From Bacteroidales bacterium UBA5281 (lineage in GTDB: Bacteria > Bacteroidota > Bacteroidia > Bacteroidales > Lentimicrobiaceae): a DNA stretch of 64,000 nucleotides. Location of the stretch: NCBI GenBank assembly GCA_002410555.1, contig DHSR01000083.1, positions 57,072 through 121,071 of the forward strand. Reading direction: 5' to 3'. A program made the translations under genes and the position numbers. The notes under the pieces were generated by a model. It saw only the letters and a program-made list of their open reading frames with translations, did no database searches and was not told the origin of the DNA. Shown piece by piece: positions 27,802-38,117 of this stretch (position 1 is the stretch's first letter; each line of letters opens with the position of its first letter).

Positions 27802-30792
27802 ATGAAGAATGCTGTTTCATTTTCTTACTTGATTGCTTTCATTCTTTTTTCATTGAATCTATTTTCTCAGGAACTTACCTGGAAACGATATTCGGTAAAT
27901 GACGGACTGGTGCAATCTCAGGTCAATCACATTTTTCAGGACAGCAAGGGCTACCTGTGGGTTTCTACCCGGCTGGGTGTGAGCCGGTTTGATGGCATAA
28001 ACTTCGTGAATTTTACTGAAAAAGATGGACTGCTCAACAGTTGGGCAAGGCATATAAGCCAGGATGCCGATGAAAACATCTGGATGTTGTTCCGTGATGG
28101 CTTTACCAGGTATGATGGTCATTATTTGACAAACTATATTTTCCCTCCCAACATGCTGGAACATGACTTCCTAACCTATTTTCCGTTGGCAGCAGATAGT
28201 ATTGTTATATATCATATGTTGAAAACCAACACATTAATAGAATCATTTTTAATAAAAGGAGAATTCAAAACCGGCAAACAAATACAACTTCCCAAGCCCT
28301 TGATTGAACGGCCTGAAATCAATGCGTTTAAATATGATCCGACATCAGGGACATTGTGGATTGCCGACAAGGGTGGGATATTATACAGTTTTAAAGATGG
28401 GACAATAAAAAAATATGACTTAGAACAACTTCAGGGATTTGAACCGGGACCTGGCGGGAAGCTTTATTACATTAATCATGGCAGTCTGTATTGTTTAAAA
28501 AACAACCATCCGGAATTACTACTGCGTAATGCTTTTAATGACCATGATTCAAACAGCCGACTGGACATGGCCATTGACAAAACAGGAAATATTGTAGTTT
28601 ACTATGCAGGATCAAATCAGGCCAAAATCATTGCAACGAAAAGTTTTAAAGTAACAGAGATCAGCTTTCCTATAACTGCGCATTTGTGCTTTGATCTGGA
28701 ACAAAATCTCTGGATTGGTACTGAGAATGGCCTTCTTCGCTCCAATTCATTGGCTATCATCAATTTCCTTCCCGAAAAAGGGGGTATGCATACAAATGTA
28801 TGGAGCATCACAGAGGGAAAAACCGGAGAGATTTACTTTAGTTCCTATTATGATGGCCTTCAAAAATTCAAAAACGGAAAATTTACACTGGAAAAAACAT
28901 TGCCTACCCTGCCCGATGGGTCCAAAACAAACCTCGCTATGGGCAGTATAGTGGATGCAGATCATAATATATACCTGACCACCCACTATTATCCAATGAT
29001 AAAATTCGATGGCCAAACATTCACAATTGCACCAAAAATAAAGAAATCCATATCCTCTTTCATCATCCGTCAAAACAGGAATGATGGCAGCCTTATGATC
29101 GGTGGTTATTCACATTATATCAAGGTAAATAGTGACTTTACATTCGACAGCATAAGGGTGCGTCCCGGAAACGGTAAAAGCAATGTAGTAACAGGCATTG
29201 AAGCGGATAAATTTAACCGGATATGGCTTGGAGGCTTCAATGGGATGAGCATGTTGCTGGGCGATAGCCTGATCCATCTTCCAACGGTAGAATTTCCTTT
29301 TGAAAATGGCGGCAATACCCTGTTGCGCGATCATCGCGATAATTTATGGATAGGCAACAAAACCGGACTGTATTTCTATAATTATCAAACCTTTGAAAAA
29401 ATTGGCGATGCTCTTCTAAATGATTTGGTAGTAAGTCTTATTACGGTTGGCGATACCACGCTATTTGTGGGCAGTATCAAAAAAATTTATATGCTCAACC
29501 TCAAAGATTTTTATGCAAAAAATGCTGTTGAGACAATTAGCGTGGGCGAAGACAAAGGATTTGAAGGCATTGAACCGGGACAAAACGGCTTTTTTAAGGA
29601 TTCCAAAGGTTTTTTATGGCTGCCTTGTAACGACAGGTGTGTAAGAATTGATCCGGGAATGATCAGCGTCAATACAGAAGCTCCAAAAGTTTATATTACC
29701 AATCTGCAGATATTGGATAAAGAGATGGCCTGGAAAACAGTAAAACCTGAAATTACAAGAACAAAACGTTTCTCCATGCAGGCAGATGAGAAAAACCTCA
29801 GATTCGATTTCATTGGTATCAGCCTGAGTCACCCACAAACTGTAATATATTCATTTATGCTCGAAGGATATGATGAAGACTGGTCAGAGCCAACGCACGC
29901 ACAATCGGCTGTTTACACTAATCTCCCTCCTGGCCATTATCGTTTTAAAGTAAAAGCGGAGAATGCAGATGGCGTGAGTTCAATAAAAGAAGCCATGGTT
30001 AATTTCACCATTTTACCGGCACTCTATCAAAGGCGATCGTTTCAAATCATCATAATCCTGATTGTAGCCCTGCTGTTTTTCGCCACGGGCGCATATTTTA
30101 TGCACTTAAAGCGAAAGAAACAACGTCGTGAACTTGAAAATAATTACTATTTGTCCGAATTGCGGCTACTTGGTATTCAAAATTAGATAGAGCCACATTT
30201 TACCTACAATGCACTCAACAGCATAGCTGCTGCTGTATTGAAAGAAGAAAAAACCATCGCTTACAGTTATTTTGTTAAGCTTTCTCAGTTAATGCGTACC
30301 GTATTGCAAACAAACAACCAATTGATAACCACTCTGGAAGATGAGCTTACTTTTGTAACCAATTATCTGCAAATTCAACAGCTCCGGTTCTCCAATAAAT
30401 TTGATTTCACCATTAATATAGCCGAAGATGTGAACCCCCAAACCATCATTCCCAAAATGTGCATACAGACCTTTACAGAAAATGCCATAAAACATGGCTT
30501 ATTGCCCAAAGATGACAAAGGAAAACTCAACATAAATATTTACAATGAAGGTGATTTTCTGTTTATTCATGTGGAAGACAATGGTATAGGCCAGGAAAAA
30601 GCCAGATTACTAAAAACCACGGGCAGCACCAATGGCCTTAAAATTATGAAAGGCTATTTTGATCATTTTAACTTATTGAACTCTAAAAAACTAGAGTGGA
30701 AAATCACCAACTTACAATTAAATGGCAACGATTCAGATGGAACAGGTGTATATGTGAAAATACCACGAGGCTTTGTATATAAAAAAAGATAG
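27802..30792 (+). pseudogene. LytS-type triple-Y sensor histidine kinase interrupted by an in-frame amber codon
   Basis: One continuous frame encodes a signal peptide, a two-component regulator beta-propeller (GLVQSQVNHIFQDSKGYLWV and further blades), a Y_Y_Y domain (about 650-735) and a membrane helix (about 745-765). It then has a LytS-type kinase domain with IEPHFTYNALNSI, ENAIKHG and VEDNGIG. A TAG at 30184-30186 stops translation four codons before the phospho-acceptor His (codon 30196-30198). Family members usually have Gln at this place (QMNPHF, QIDPHF), so CAG to TAG is the simplest change. The downstream part has no ATG that restores the His. It is either a recent pseudogene, a sequence error or a case of readthrough. 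Its response regulator follows 8 bases later. Confidence 0.88.
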
Positions 30793-30800
30793 CCATCTCT

Positions 30801-31559
30801 ATGAAACATCAGCAGCTTTTCAAATGTATAGTAATTGATGATGAAGCCGAGGCCAGGTACATCATGGACCAACTGCTTAAACAATTACCTGAAGCGGAAC
30901 TTGTTACTTCTGCATATGATGCCCAAAGCGGTCTGGCTGCCATTAAACTTCACAAGCCAGACCTTGTTTTTCTCGACATCAAAATGCCCGGAATGACCGG
31001 CCTTGACGTGGTGGTGGAGTTGCAAAAACTCCAAATAAAAACACACGTGGTCTTTGTAACTGCCTATGATCACTATGCCATAGAAGCCATTAAACTGGCC
31101 GCGTTTGACTATTTGCTTAAACCCGTTGACCCTGTGCAGTTGAAGGCTGTTTTTGATAAAATGGGTAAAGAGTTATCACAAAAAGTACAATTCAGTGATC
31201 GACTTTCCATGCTCTTACAGCAACTTCACCATCCTGAACGACTTCGCTTCAATACCCGCAATGGTTTTTTTCTGGTGGAGCCTGCAGAAATTATTCTGGT
31301 TAAAGCGGAAGGAAATTATTCTGAAATCCTGCTTATCGACAACAAAAAAGAAATGGCAACCGTAAACATAGGCCAAATCGGGGAAATGCTGGATAAGGCG
31401 TTATTTTTCAGGGCCTCCCGTTCCATACTCATCAATATTAATTATGTCCGCCGCCTTGACAGAAAATCCCGGAAAATAATATTGGAATATAACGGCACCT
31501 CACGCGAAGTTTGCATTGCCCGGGAACAGATGGGGGATTTTGAGCGGGTGTGGGGGTAG
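30801..31559 (+). CDS. LytR/AlgR-type response regulator
   Basis: The 252-residue protein has a receiver domain with the acidic pair at VIDDE and phospho-acceptor D59 (LVFLDIKMPG). A C-terminal LytTR DNA-binding domain follows (LVKAEGNYSEILL, FFRASRSILININYVRRL). It is the natural partner of the interrupted LytS-like kinase directly upstream. If that kinase is inactive, this regulator is left without its own sensor. The receiver looks intact. Confidence 0.93.
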   Translation: MKHQQLFKCIVIDDEAEARYIMDQLLKQLPEAELVTSAYDAQSGLAAIKLHKPDLVFLDIKMPGMTGLDVVVELQKLQIKTHVVFVTAYDHYAIEAIKLAAFDYLLKPVDPVQLKAVFDKMGKELSQKVQFSDRLSMLLQQLHHPERLRFNTRNGFFLVEPAEIILVKAEGNYSEILLIDNKKEMATVNIGQIGEMLDKALFFRASRSILININYVRRLDRKSRKIILEYNGTSREVCIAREQMGDFERVWG

Positions 31560-31578
31560 GTACCCTTACCCTCTCTAG

Positions 31579-31600
31579 CCCTCCCTATGAAGAGGGAGGG
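31579..31600. repeat. CCCTCCCT palindrome after the LytR-type gene
   Basis: The arms CCCTCCCT and AGGGAGGG surround a 6-base loop, 19 bases after the stop codon. No T-run follows, so it is more likely a common intergenic palindrome than a strong terminator. The rest of 31560-31811 holds only the tgt promoter: the -7 box TAACTTTG lies at 31780-31787. Confidence 0.55.
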
Positions 31601-31811
31601 AACGGATTCTGCTTAACAGCAGCTTATTAAAAATTAAATATAAGTGTCCACTATATGTTTCTCCTTCTATTTATAGAGAAAGTTAGCTTCTGCCATTTTA
31701 TCTTTTCAGGCTCTGCCTGATAACGTGCATTAACATTTAGAAACGTGAATTCAGCGGCTATCAATCCCCCGAAGATTACTAACTTTGCAGCCTTTATATT
31801 AAGATCAATAA

Positions 31812-32942
31812 ATGGATTTCAGGCTTACCCATACTGATATTGCAAGCAATGCCCGCGCCGGAGTTATAACCACCGACCACGGTGAAATTGCCACCCCTGT
31901 TTTTATGCCGGTGGGTACGGCAGGCACGGTAAAGGCGGTACACATCCGTGATGTGGAAGAAGATGTTAAAGCCCGCATTATTCTTGGAAATACTTATCAT
32001 CTATATTTGCGGCCAGGCCTTGATGTTTTACAGGGAGCGGGAGGGCTGCATAAATTTAACGGCTGGACCAAGCCAATACTTACCGATAGTGGTGGTTATC
32101 AGGTGTATTCCCTTGCACACCGCCGAAAAATGAAGGAAGAAGGCGTGGTTTTTCAATCACATATTGATGGTTCACGCCACCTTTTCACGCCCGAGCGGGT
32201 AATGGATATTCAGCGGGTGATTGGTGCCGATATTATGATGGCTTTTGATGAATGCACACCCTACCCCTGCGATTACGATTACACCCAAAAATCCATGGAG
32301 CTCACTCACCGCTGGTTGGACCGTTGTGTGACACGCTTTAGCGAAACAGAAGGACTTTACGGCTACCGTCAGGCACTGTTTCCCATAGTTCAGGGCAGCA
32401 TTTACCGCGATTTAAGAATACAATCCGCAGAAAAAATCGCCTCCATCGGGGCAGATGGCAATGCCATTGGCGGGTTGGCCGTGGGCGAACCCATTGAAAC
32501 CATGTATGAATTTACTGAAATGGTCTGCAACATCCTGCCAAAAGATAAGCCCCGTTACCTGATGGGTGTGGGTACGCCGGCAAATATTCTGGAAGGAATT
32601 TCGCAGGGTGTGGATATGTTTGATTGTGTGATGCCCACCCGCAATGGGCGAAATGGTATGATTTTTACCAGAAACGGCATCATCAACCTTAAAAACGAAA
32701 AATGGAAAGCCGATTTCTCTGAACTTGACCCTGAGGGTACTTCGTTTGTTGATTCAGCTTACACGCGCGCTTATTTGCGTCATTTGTTTGTGGCAGGCGA
32801 AATGCTTGGTCCGATGATTGCCAGCCAGCACAATCTGGCATTCTATCTGTGGCTGGTTGATGAAGCCCGCCGACAAATTGAAGCCGGCACCTTCGCATCG
32901 TGGAAACAGGCGATGGTAACAAAATTAGCCCAACGGCTGTAA
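31812..32942 (+). CDS. tgt: Tgt, tRNA-guanine transglycosylase, lacking the zinc cysteines
   Basis: At 376 residues it has full length. It carries the catalytic motifs DSGGYQVYS, FDECTPYPCDY, IGGLAVGEP and VDMFDCVMPTRNGRNG. It exchanges guanine for preQ1 at position 34 of GUN-anticodon tRNAs, on the way to queuosine. The usual zinc motif CxCxxC after the LDPE stretch is absent: the sequence there reads LDPEGTSFVDSAYTRAYLRH, with no Cys, although the downstream HNL is kept. From memory many Bacteroidota Tgt proteins share this loss, so it is probably functional. A -7 box lies 24 bases upstream. Confidence 0.93.
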   Translation: MDFRLTHTDIASNARAGVITTDHGEIATPVFMPVGTAGTVKAVHIRDVEEDVKARIILGNTYHLYLRPGLDVLQGAGGLHKFNGWTKPILTDSGGYQVYSLAHRRKMKEEGVVFQSHIDGSRHLFTPERVMDIQRVIGADIMMAFDECTPYPCDYDYTQKSMELTHRWLDRCVTRFSETEGLYGYRQALFPIVQGSIYRDLRIQSAEKIASIGADGNAIGGLAVGEPIETMYEFTEMVCNILPKDKPRYLMGVGTPANILEGISQGVDMFDCVMPTRNGRNGMIFTRNGIINLKNEKWKADFSELDPEGTSFVDSAYTRAYLRHLFVAGEMLGPMIASQHNLAFYLWLVDEARRQIEAGTFASWKQAMVTKLAQRL

Positions 32943-32993
32943 ACACTAATCCGGCAAAAGCTGCGTTAATTTGAATCGCGAAGCAAGCATAGC

Positions 32994-34070
32994 ATGAAAA
33001 AACTTGATCTCTATATCATTCGTAAGTTTCTAGGCACTTTTTTCTATGCCATTGCTTTGCTTGCCGTTATCATCATCATATTCGACATCTCGGAGAAAAT
33101 TGATGACTTCCTGGAGAAAAAGCCACCACTAAATGCCATTATTTTTCAGTACTACGCCAATTTTATTCCTTACTTTATTAATCTTTTCAGTGCGCTGTTC
33201 ACCTTTATTGCGGTGATTTTCTTCACTTCCAAGATGGCTTCCAATACTGAAATTATAGCCATTTTAAACAGCGGCATCAGTTTTAAACGTATGCTGCGCC
33301 CCTACATTATATCAGCGACCTTTCTGGCATTGATGTCTTTCACCCTTTCAAATTTCATCATTCCGGTAACGAGTAAAAACATGCAGGAGTTTCAGAAAAC
33401 CTATCTGAAGGGGCGGCAAAAAAGCGGACAAAACAACATTCACATGCAGATCAGCCCAGGAGTATTTGCCTATCTGGAGAATTTTGACGCAGTTAAAAAG
33501 TCGGGTTTCCGATTTTCACTGGAACAGTTTGACAATGATGGCATGACCGAAAAGCTGACTGCCGATCAGTTAATATGGGATAGTATTTCGGGATTGTGGA
33601 CCATTAAAAACTGGGTCAGGCGTGAAATTGGCCCAAAAGGAGAGGTGATTTCCCGTGGAGCTACCCTTGATACTTTGCTTAACCTTAAACCCACTGACTT
33701 TTATGTAGATGTGGATGATGCCATTTATATGGGATACCGGGAACTGAGGCAATTTATCGAAATGGAAAAAATGCGTGGCTCAGGGAATCTGCTTACATTT
33801 GAAATTGAAAAGCACAAACGCATAGCATTTCCTTTTGCAACCATTATACTAACAGTAATTGGTGTTTCTCTTTCCAGCAGAAAGGTAAGGGGTGGCATTG
33901 GATTTCATCTGGGTATAGGCATAACCATATGCTTTGCATTTATATTGTTTATGCAAATTACTACAGTATTTGCCACACTTGGCAACCTGCCACCGGTGAT
34001 TGCAGTATGGATACCCAATTTTATTTTTGGAATTCTGAGTATTTATCTGCTCAGGGTAGCTCCAAAATAG
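32994..34070 (+). CDS. LptF/LptG-family (YjgP/YjgQ) lipopolysaccharide export permease
   Basis: The 358-residue protein starts MKKLDLYIIRKFLGTFFYAI, the typical beginning of the family. It has three N-terminal membrane segments, a periplasmic beta-jellyroll-like middle (about 130-270) and three C-terminal segments. It should be one of the two permease subunits that, with LptB, extract lipopolysaccharide from the inner membrane. I cannot tell LptF from LptG. It lies 51 bases after tgt and is probably co-transcribed. Confidence 0.9.
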   Translation: MKKLDLYIIRKFLGTFFYAIALLAVIIIIFDISEKIDDFLEKKPPLNAIIFQYYANFIPYFINLFSALFTFIAVIFFTSKMASNTEIIAILNSGISFKRMLRPYIISATFLALMSFTLSNFIIPVTSKNMQEFQKTYLKGRQKSGQNNIHMQISPGVFAYLENFDAVKKSGFRFSLEQFDNDGMTEKLTADQLIWDSISGLWTIKNWVRREIGPKGEVISRGATLDTLLNLKPTDFYVDVDDAIYMGYRELRQFIEMEKMRGSGNLLTFEIEKHKRIAFPFATIILTVIGVSLSSRKVRGGIGFHLGIGITICFAFILFMQITTVFATLGNLPPVIAVWIPNFIFGILSIYLLRVAPK

Positions 34071-34118
34071 CCGGTTACTTTCCCGGTTGGCATGCTGAGG
34101 AATCTTCGCAAATAAAAT

Positions 34119-34928
34119 TTATGTGAGTTTTTCTTCCCAGACAAACATATCCCGAAATAATTCCGTGGATTCAGGTTTCTCTTTAAATAATCCAAACATG
34201 GCAGATCCGCTTCCACTAAGAGAAACATGAGATGCTCCCAAACTAAATAATTTCTCCCGGATTTCAGCCAACACCGGATACTTCTCTATCAAACAGTGCT
34301 CAAAGTCATTCACCATCCAATCTTTCCAAAGGTCTGGGTCAGCCAGAAAATCCTGGTCAACAGGTAGGGCTTTTCCGGAAGGCATTACCATTGCATAGGC
34401 TAAAGCAGTTGGGATGCTAAAGGGTGGTTTTATCAGTAACAGATGCCAGTTTTTAAGGCTGAAGCTAACCGGCTTAACCAATTCACCCCTGCCGGTGCAC
34501 AAAGAGGGTTGATTACTGACAAAAAAATTACAATCACTTCCAAGTAGTTTTGCCATTTCGTCGAATTCACTCCGGCAGAACTTTAATTTAAATATCCGTC
34601 TCAGCAGTTTGAGTGTAAATACGGCATCCGATGAACCGCCACCCAATCCGGCACCGGTAGGTATATTCTTATGGAGATGCATATGAACCGGTGCAAGACC
34701 ATAGCGTTGATGCATTAATTTATAGGCTTTTACGCATAAATTATTTTCCTGATCTCCTTCTAAGTCAAATCCCGTAACGCAAAATCCAAAATCATCGGCA
34801 GGTACAATTTCAAGGGCGTCGCACAAACCAATAGGATACATAATGGTTTCAATACTATGAAATCCATCATTTCGCCGGTTAAGAATACGAAGCCCTGTGT
34901 TTATTTTTGCATTCGGGAAAGTGATCAT
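34119..34928 (-). CDS. ispE: IspE, 4-diphosphocytidyl-2-C-methyl-D-erythritol kinase
   Basis: From the ATG at 34928 the product is 269 residues and begins MITFPNAKINTGLRILNRR, the expected start. The GHMP-kinase loop GAGLGGGSSDAVFTLKLL and a C-terminal SGSGSAMFGLF follow. The frame is open further upstream, into the GH3 gene, but a good promoter at 34952-34983 supports 34928. It phosphorylates CDP-methylerythritol in the MEP isoprenoid route, which also supplies the menaquinone side chain. It converges on the permease gene. Confidence 0.94.
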   Translation of the reverse strand: MITFPNAKINTGLRILNRRNDGFHSIETIMYPIGLCDALEIVPADDFGFCVTGFDLEGDQENNLCVKAYKLMHQRYGLAPVHMHLHKNIPTGAGLGGGSSDAVFTLKLLRRIFKLKFCRSEFDEMAKLLGSDCNFFVSNQPSLCTGRGELVKPVSFSLKNWHLLLIKPPFSIPTALAYAMVMPSGKALPVDQDFLADPDLWKDWMVNDFEHCLIEKYPVLAEIREKLFSLGASHVSLSGSGSAMFGLFKEKPESTELFRDMFVWEEKLT

Positions 34929-34951
34929 GGCGCAGACAGATTTTATAAAAG

Positions 34952-34983
34952 CAAATATAATCACTTCTACAATATGATAACAA
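34952..34983 (-). promoter_or_regulatory. Bacteroidota-type promoter of ispE
   Basis: On the minus strand a TTG (34983-34981) is followed after 21 bases by TATATTTG (34959-34952). The expected start of transcription is about 15 bases before the ispE ATG at 34928. Confidence 0.68.
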
Positions 34984-35076
34984 TCAGGCTTTAAAATAAA
35001 AAAAGGATGTAAAGCCTGATATTTATTAATTTTTAACCGGAATTCGGTTAATTTTGCTGAAGTTAGCATTTGACTT

Positions 35077-36585
35077 ATGACAATATTTAATTCTGTGATT
35101 TCCTGGTTCATGAAGAAGCGTATGCATCAGATTGAACTTTTTATGAAATATCCGCACGATGTTCAGGAAGAGTGGCTCAGGAAGCTCATTCTCAGTGCGC
35201 GCAATACTGAATGGGGCAAGAAATACGACTATGCCAGCATTCAGAGTTATAACTCTTTTGCATCAAGAGTGCCGTTAAACGAATATCCTGATCTGGAACC
35301 CTATGTGGAGCGCATGCGAAAAGGAGAACAAAATCTTTTATGGAGTTCTGAAATTACCTGGATGGCAAAATCGTCGGGAACTACCAGTCACAAGAGTAAA
35401 TTTATTCCGGTGAGCGAGGAGTCTTTGGAGGAGTGTCATTTTAAAGGCGGGAAAGACCTGCTATCCATCTACTGCAACAACAACCCTGATACACAGATAT
35501 TTAACGGGAAGCTTTTGGGTATGGGGGGAAGTCACTTTCCGGACAATCCCGAAGCAGGCACCATGGTGGGGGATGTCTCAGCCATAATTATGGAAAACCT
35601 GCCATCGTGGGTGGAGCTGATGCGCACTCCTGATTTAAGCATTGCGATGATGTCGGAATGGGAGGAAAAAATTGATCAGATTGCCCGGATTACCTCAAAA
35701 GAAAATGTGACCAATATCACCGGTGTACCTTCATGGACACTGGTATTGCTTAAGCACATCCTTGAAATTACAGGCAAGAAAAGTATTGTTGAAGTATGGC
35801 CTAACCTGGAGCTTTTTATTCACGGCGGGGTAAGTTTTGTACCATATCGCACCCAATTTGCAAACATCATCGGGAAACCCATAAATTACCTTGAAACCTA
35901 TAATGCCTCAGAAGGCTTTTTCGGCATCCAGGATCGTTCTGAGGCCGATGATATGTTGCTTATGCTGGATTATGGTATTTTTTATGAGTTTATTCCGCTG
36001 AGCGATGAAGGTAAAGGCAATCCTGAGCCTATACCGCTTCATCAGGTTGAAACCGGCAAAAACTATGCGATGGTCATTACCACCAATTCAGGCTTGTGGC
36101 GATATCAGATAGGTGATACCATTACATTTACGGATACAGATCCTTACCGGATTAAGATTACCGGGCGTACCCGAACTTTTATCAATGCTTTTGGTGAAGA
36201 AGTTATTGAAGACAATGCACTTAAGGCTCTGGATCAGGCCTGCGAAAAGACCGGTGCACTAATTAATGAGTTTACGGCCGCTCCGGTATATTTTGACCAG
36301 GGTAAAAATGGAGCCCATGAATGGCTGATAGAATTTGAAAAAGAGCCGGAGGACCTTAATGTTTTCGGTGAAGCTCTGGATGAAGCTCTGCAGTCGCTCA
36401 ACTCTGACTATGAGGCCAAACGATATCGCAATATGGTGCTTAACAATCCAGTGATCAGGGTTTTGCCCAAAGGAACCTTTTATCAGTGGCTTAAAAACCG
36501 TGACCGTTTGGGCGGACAATACAAAATCCCCAGATTGTCAAATAACCGGAATCATCTGGAAGAAATTTTACAAACATTAACTTAG
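35077..36585 (+). CDS. GH3-family protein (auxin-responsive promoter family), acyl-adenylating enzyme of unknown substrate
   Basis: The 502-residue protein shows the GH3 layout: an adenylation phosphate loop, AKSSGTTSHKSKFIPVS (about 97-113), a central YNASEGFFGIQDR and a late GRTRTFINAFGEEVIEDN. The plant enzymes join amino acids to acyl acids such as jasmonate or indole-acetate through an acyl-adenylate. Bacterial members are widespread in Bacteroidota, but their substrates are not known to me. A -7 box, TAATTTTG, lies at 35049-35056. It may be co-transcribed with the deoxynucleoside kinase gene 50 bases downstream. Confidence 0.88.
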   Translation: MTIFNSVISWFMKKRMHQIELFMKYPHDVQEEWLRKLILSARNTEWGKKYDYASIQSYNSFASRVPLNEYPDLEPYVERMRKGEQNLLWSSEITWMAKSSGTTSHKSKFIPVSEESLEECHFKGGKDLLSIYCNNNPDTQIFNGKLLGMGGSHFPDNPEAGTMVGDVSAIIMENLPSWVELMRTPDLSIAMMSEWEEKIDQIARITSKENVTNITGVPSWTLVLLKHILEITGKKSIVEVWPNLELFIHGGVSFVPYRTQFANIIGKPINYLETYNASEGFFGIQDRSEADDMLLMLDYGIFYEFIPLSDEGKGNPEPIPLHQVETGKNYAMVITTNSGLWRYQIGDTITFTDTDPYRIKITGRTRTFINAFGEEVIEDNALKALDQACEKTGALINEFTAAPVYFDQGKNGAHEWLIEFEKEPEDLNVFGEALDEALQSLNSDYEAKRYRNMVLNNPVIRVLPKGTFYQWLKNRDRLGGQYKIPRLSNNRNHLEEILQTLT

Positions 36586-36635
36586 CGCGTTTGATTCAGG
36601 CATTTCAAAACAACGCATAAAATGCAATTCATCTA

Positions 36636-37274
36636 ATGGAAAACAATTCGGATAAACCCATGCACATAGCCATTGCAGGAAACATTGGTTCCGGTAAAAC
36701 CACGTTATGCGGTTTGCTGGCCAGGCATTTCAACTGGCAGGCCCATTATGAAGATGTGGATATCAATCCCTATCTGCCCAGTTTTTATGAGGACATGCAA
36801 CGGTGGTCGTTTAACCTGCAGGTTTATTTTCTAAACAGCCGTTTCAGGCAGGTAATACAAATTCGCAACAGCGGACAAACAGTAGTTCAGGATAGAACCA
36901 TATATGAAGATGCTCACATCTTTGCCCCAAATCTTCATGCCATGAACTTAATGACCAAACGCGACTTCGACAATTACGCTTCTTTATTTGAGTTGATGAG
37001 CACCTTTGTAAAGCCTCCCGATTTGCTTATTTATCTTCGGGCGAGTGTACCCAAGTTGGTGAGCCAGATACAAAAACGCGGTCGTGAATATGAAAACTCC
37101 ATCCGCCTGGATTATTTGCGCAGTCTCAACGATCGCTATGAAGCCTGGATAAGCACCTATTCTTCCGGGAAAGTATTGATTGTGGAGGTGGACAATACCA
37201 ATTTTTCAGAACGGCCCGAGGACCTGGCCAGTATTATTGAACGTATCAATGCCGAAATTCATGGACTCTTCTGA
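36636..37274 (+). CDS. Deoxynucleoside kinase
   Basis: The 212-residue protein of the dNK/dGK-dCK family has the Walker A motif GNIGSGKT (residues 15-22) and the acidic base-side stretch YEDVDINPYL. The family DRT motif lies in VVQDRTIYEDAHIFA, and a lid-like QIQKRGREYE follows. It salvages deoxynucleosides to monophosphates. Which base it prefers cannot be read from the sequence. The downstream kdsB start codon lies inside its 3' end, so the two are translated from one transcript. Confidence 0.9.
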   Translation: MENNSDKPMHIAIAGNIGSGKTTLCGLLARHFNWQAHYEDVDINPYLPSFYEDMQRWSFNLQVYFLNSRFRQVIQIRNSGQTVVQDRTIYEDAHIFAPNLHAMNLMTKRDFDNYASLFELMSTFVKPPDLLIYLRASVPKLVSQIQKRGREYENSIRLDYLRSLNDRYEAWISTYSSGKVLIVEVDNTNFSERPEDLASIIERINAEIHGLF

Positions 37275-38028
37275 TTCATCCTCCGGATGTATTGGCATTA
37301 TTCCGGCCCGGTTCGCTTCAACCCGATTCCCGGGCAAGCCACTTACCCTTATCCAGGGAGTAAGCATGATAGAGCGGGTATACCGTCAGGCCCTTGCCTG
37401 CAAAGCCCTCCATAAGGTGGTTGTGGCAACCGATGATGAACGGATTTTACGACATGTGGAAAGTTTCGGGGGCCAGGCTATACTAACCGGCAACCATCAT
37501 GAAACAGGCACCAGCCGGCTTGGTGAAGCCCTTGAAATCCTGGCCCGGAGGAATGAAATTTTCGCAACTGCCATTAATATTCAGGGGGATGAACCCTTTA
37601 TTGATCCGGCTCAGATTGCTGCTGTGGCTATTCAGTTAAGCAGGCGGGAAGTTAACATAGCCACACTTATAAAAAAGATTACTAAGGCTGATGACATAAA
37701 CAATCCCAATGTGGTAAAGGTAGTTACCGATAGCCTGGGCCGTGCCCTGTGGTTTAGCCGTTCACCCATACCCTATCAGCGAAATATACTGCCGGAAAAA
37801 TGGGGAGAATCGGGTAATTTCTATAAACACATTGGAATTTATGGATACCGGACTTCAACATTACCCAAATTGATCGATCTGGCCCCGGCCCCACCAGAGT
37901 TAAATGAATCACTTGAACAATTGCGTTGGCTCTATCATGGCTTTTCCATTTATACCAATATTACTGAATATGAGACCATCGGCATTGACACCCCTGAAGA
38001 CTTATTAAAACTTACCAACAATACTTGA
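37261..38028 (+). CDS. kdsB: KdsB, CMP-KDO synthetase
   Basis: From the ATG at 37261, overlapping the kinase gene by 14 bases, the product is 255 residues. The nucleotide-binding start is IGIIPARFASTRFPGKPL. VVVATDDERI, INIQGDEPFI and WFSRSPIPYQR follow, all standard for the enzyme. An upstream in-frame ATG at 37180 adds residues without family similarity. It activates KDO with CTP for lipopolysaccharide core synthesis. Confidence 0.95.
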   Translation: MDSSDSSSGCIGIIPARFASTRFPGKPLTLIQGVSMIERVYRQALACKALHKVVVATDDERILRHVESFGGQAILTGNHHETGTSRLGEALEILARRNEIFATAINIQGDEPFIDPAQIAAVAIQLSRREVNIATLIKKITKADDINNPNVVKVVTDSLGRALWFSRSPIPYQRNILPEKWGESGNFYKHIGIYGYRTSTLPKLIDLAPAPPELNESLEQLRWLYHGFSIYTNITEYETIGIDTPEDLLKLTNNT

Positions 38029-38117
38029 AAATTTGCTTCCCCCTCCTTATCTTAGCAGCCGATTTGTAACAGGAGTCATCCCTAACAAGGATATAATACC
38101 AAAAATTAAGTGTATTT

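Noticed and set aside
30184..30186. Reassignment of TAG to an amino acid in this genome
   Set aside because: Many intact genes here end in TAG, for example the adaptor at 5347 and the LytR-type regulator at 31559, so the codon is a normal stop.
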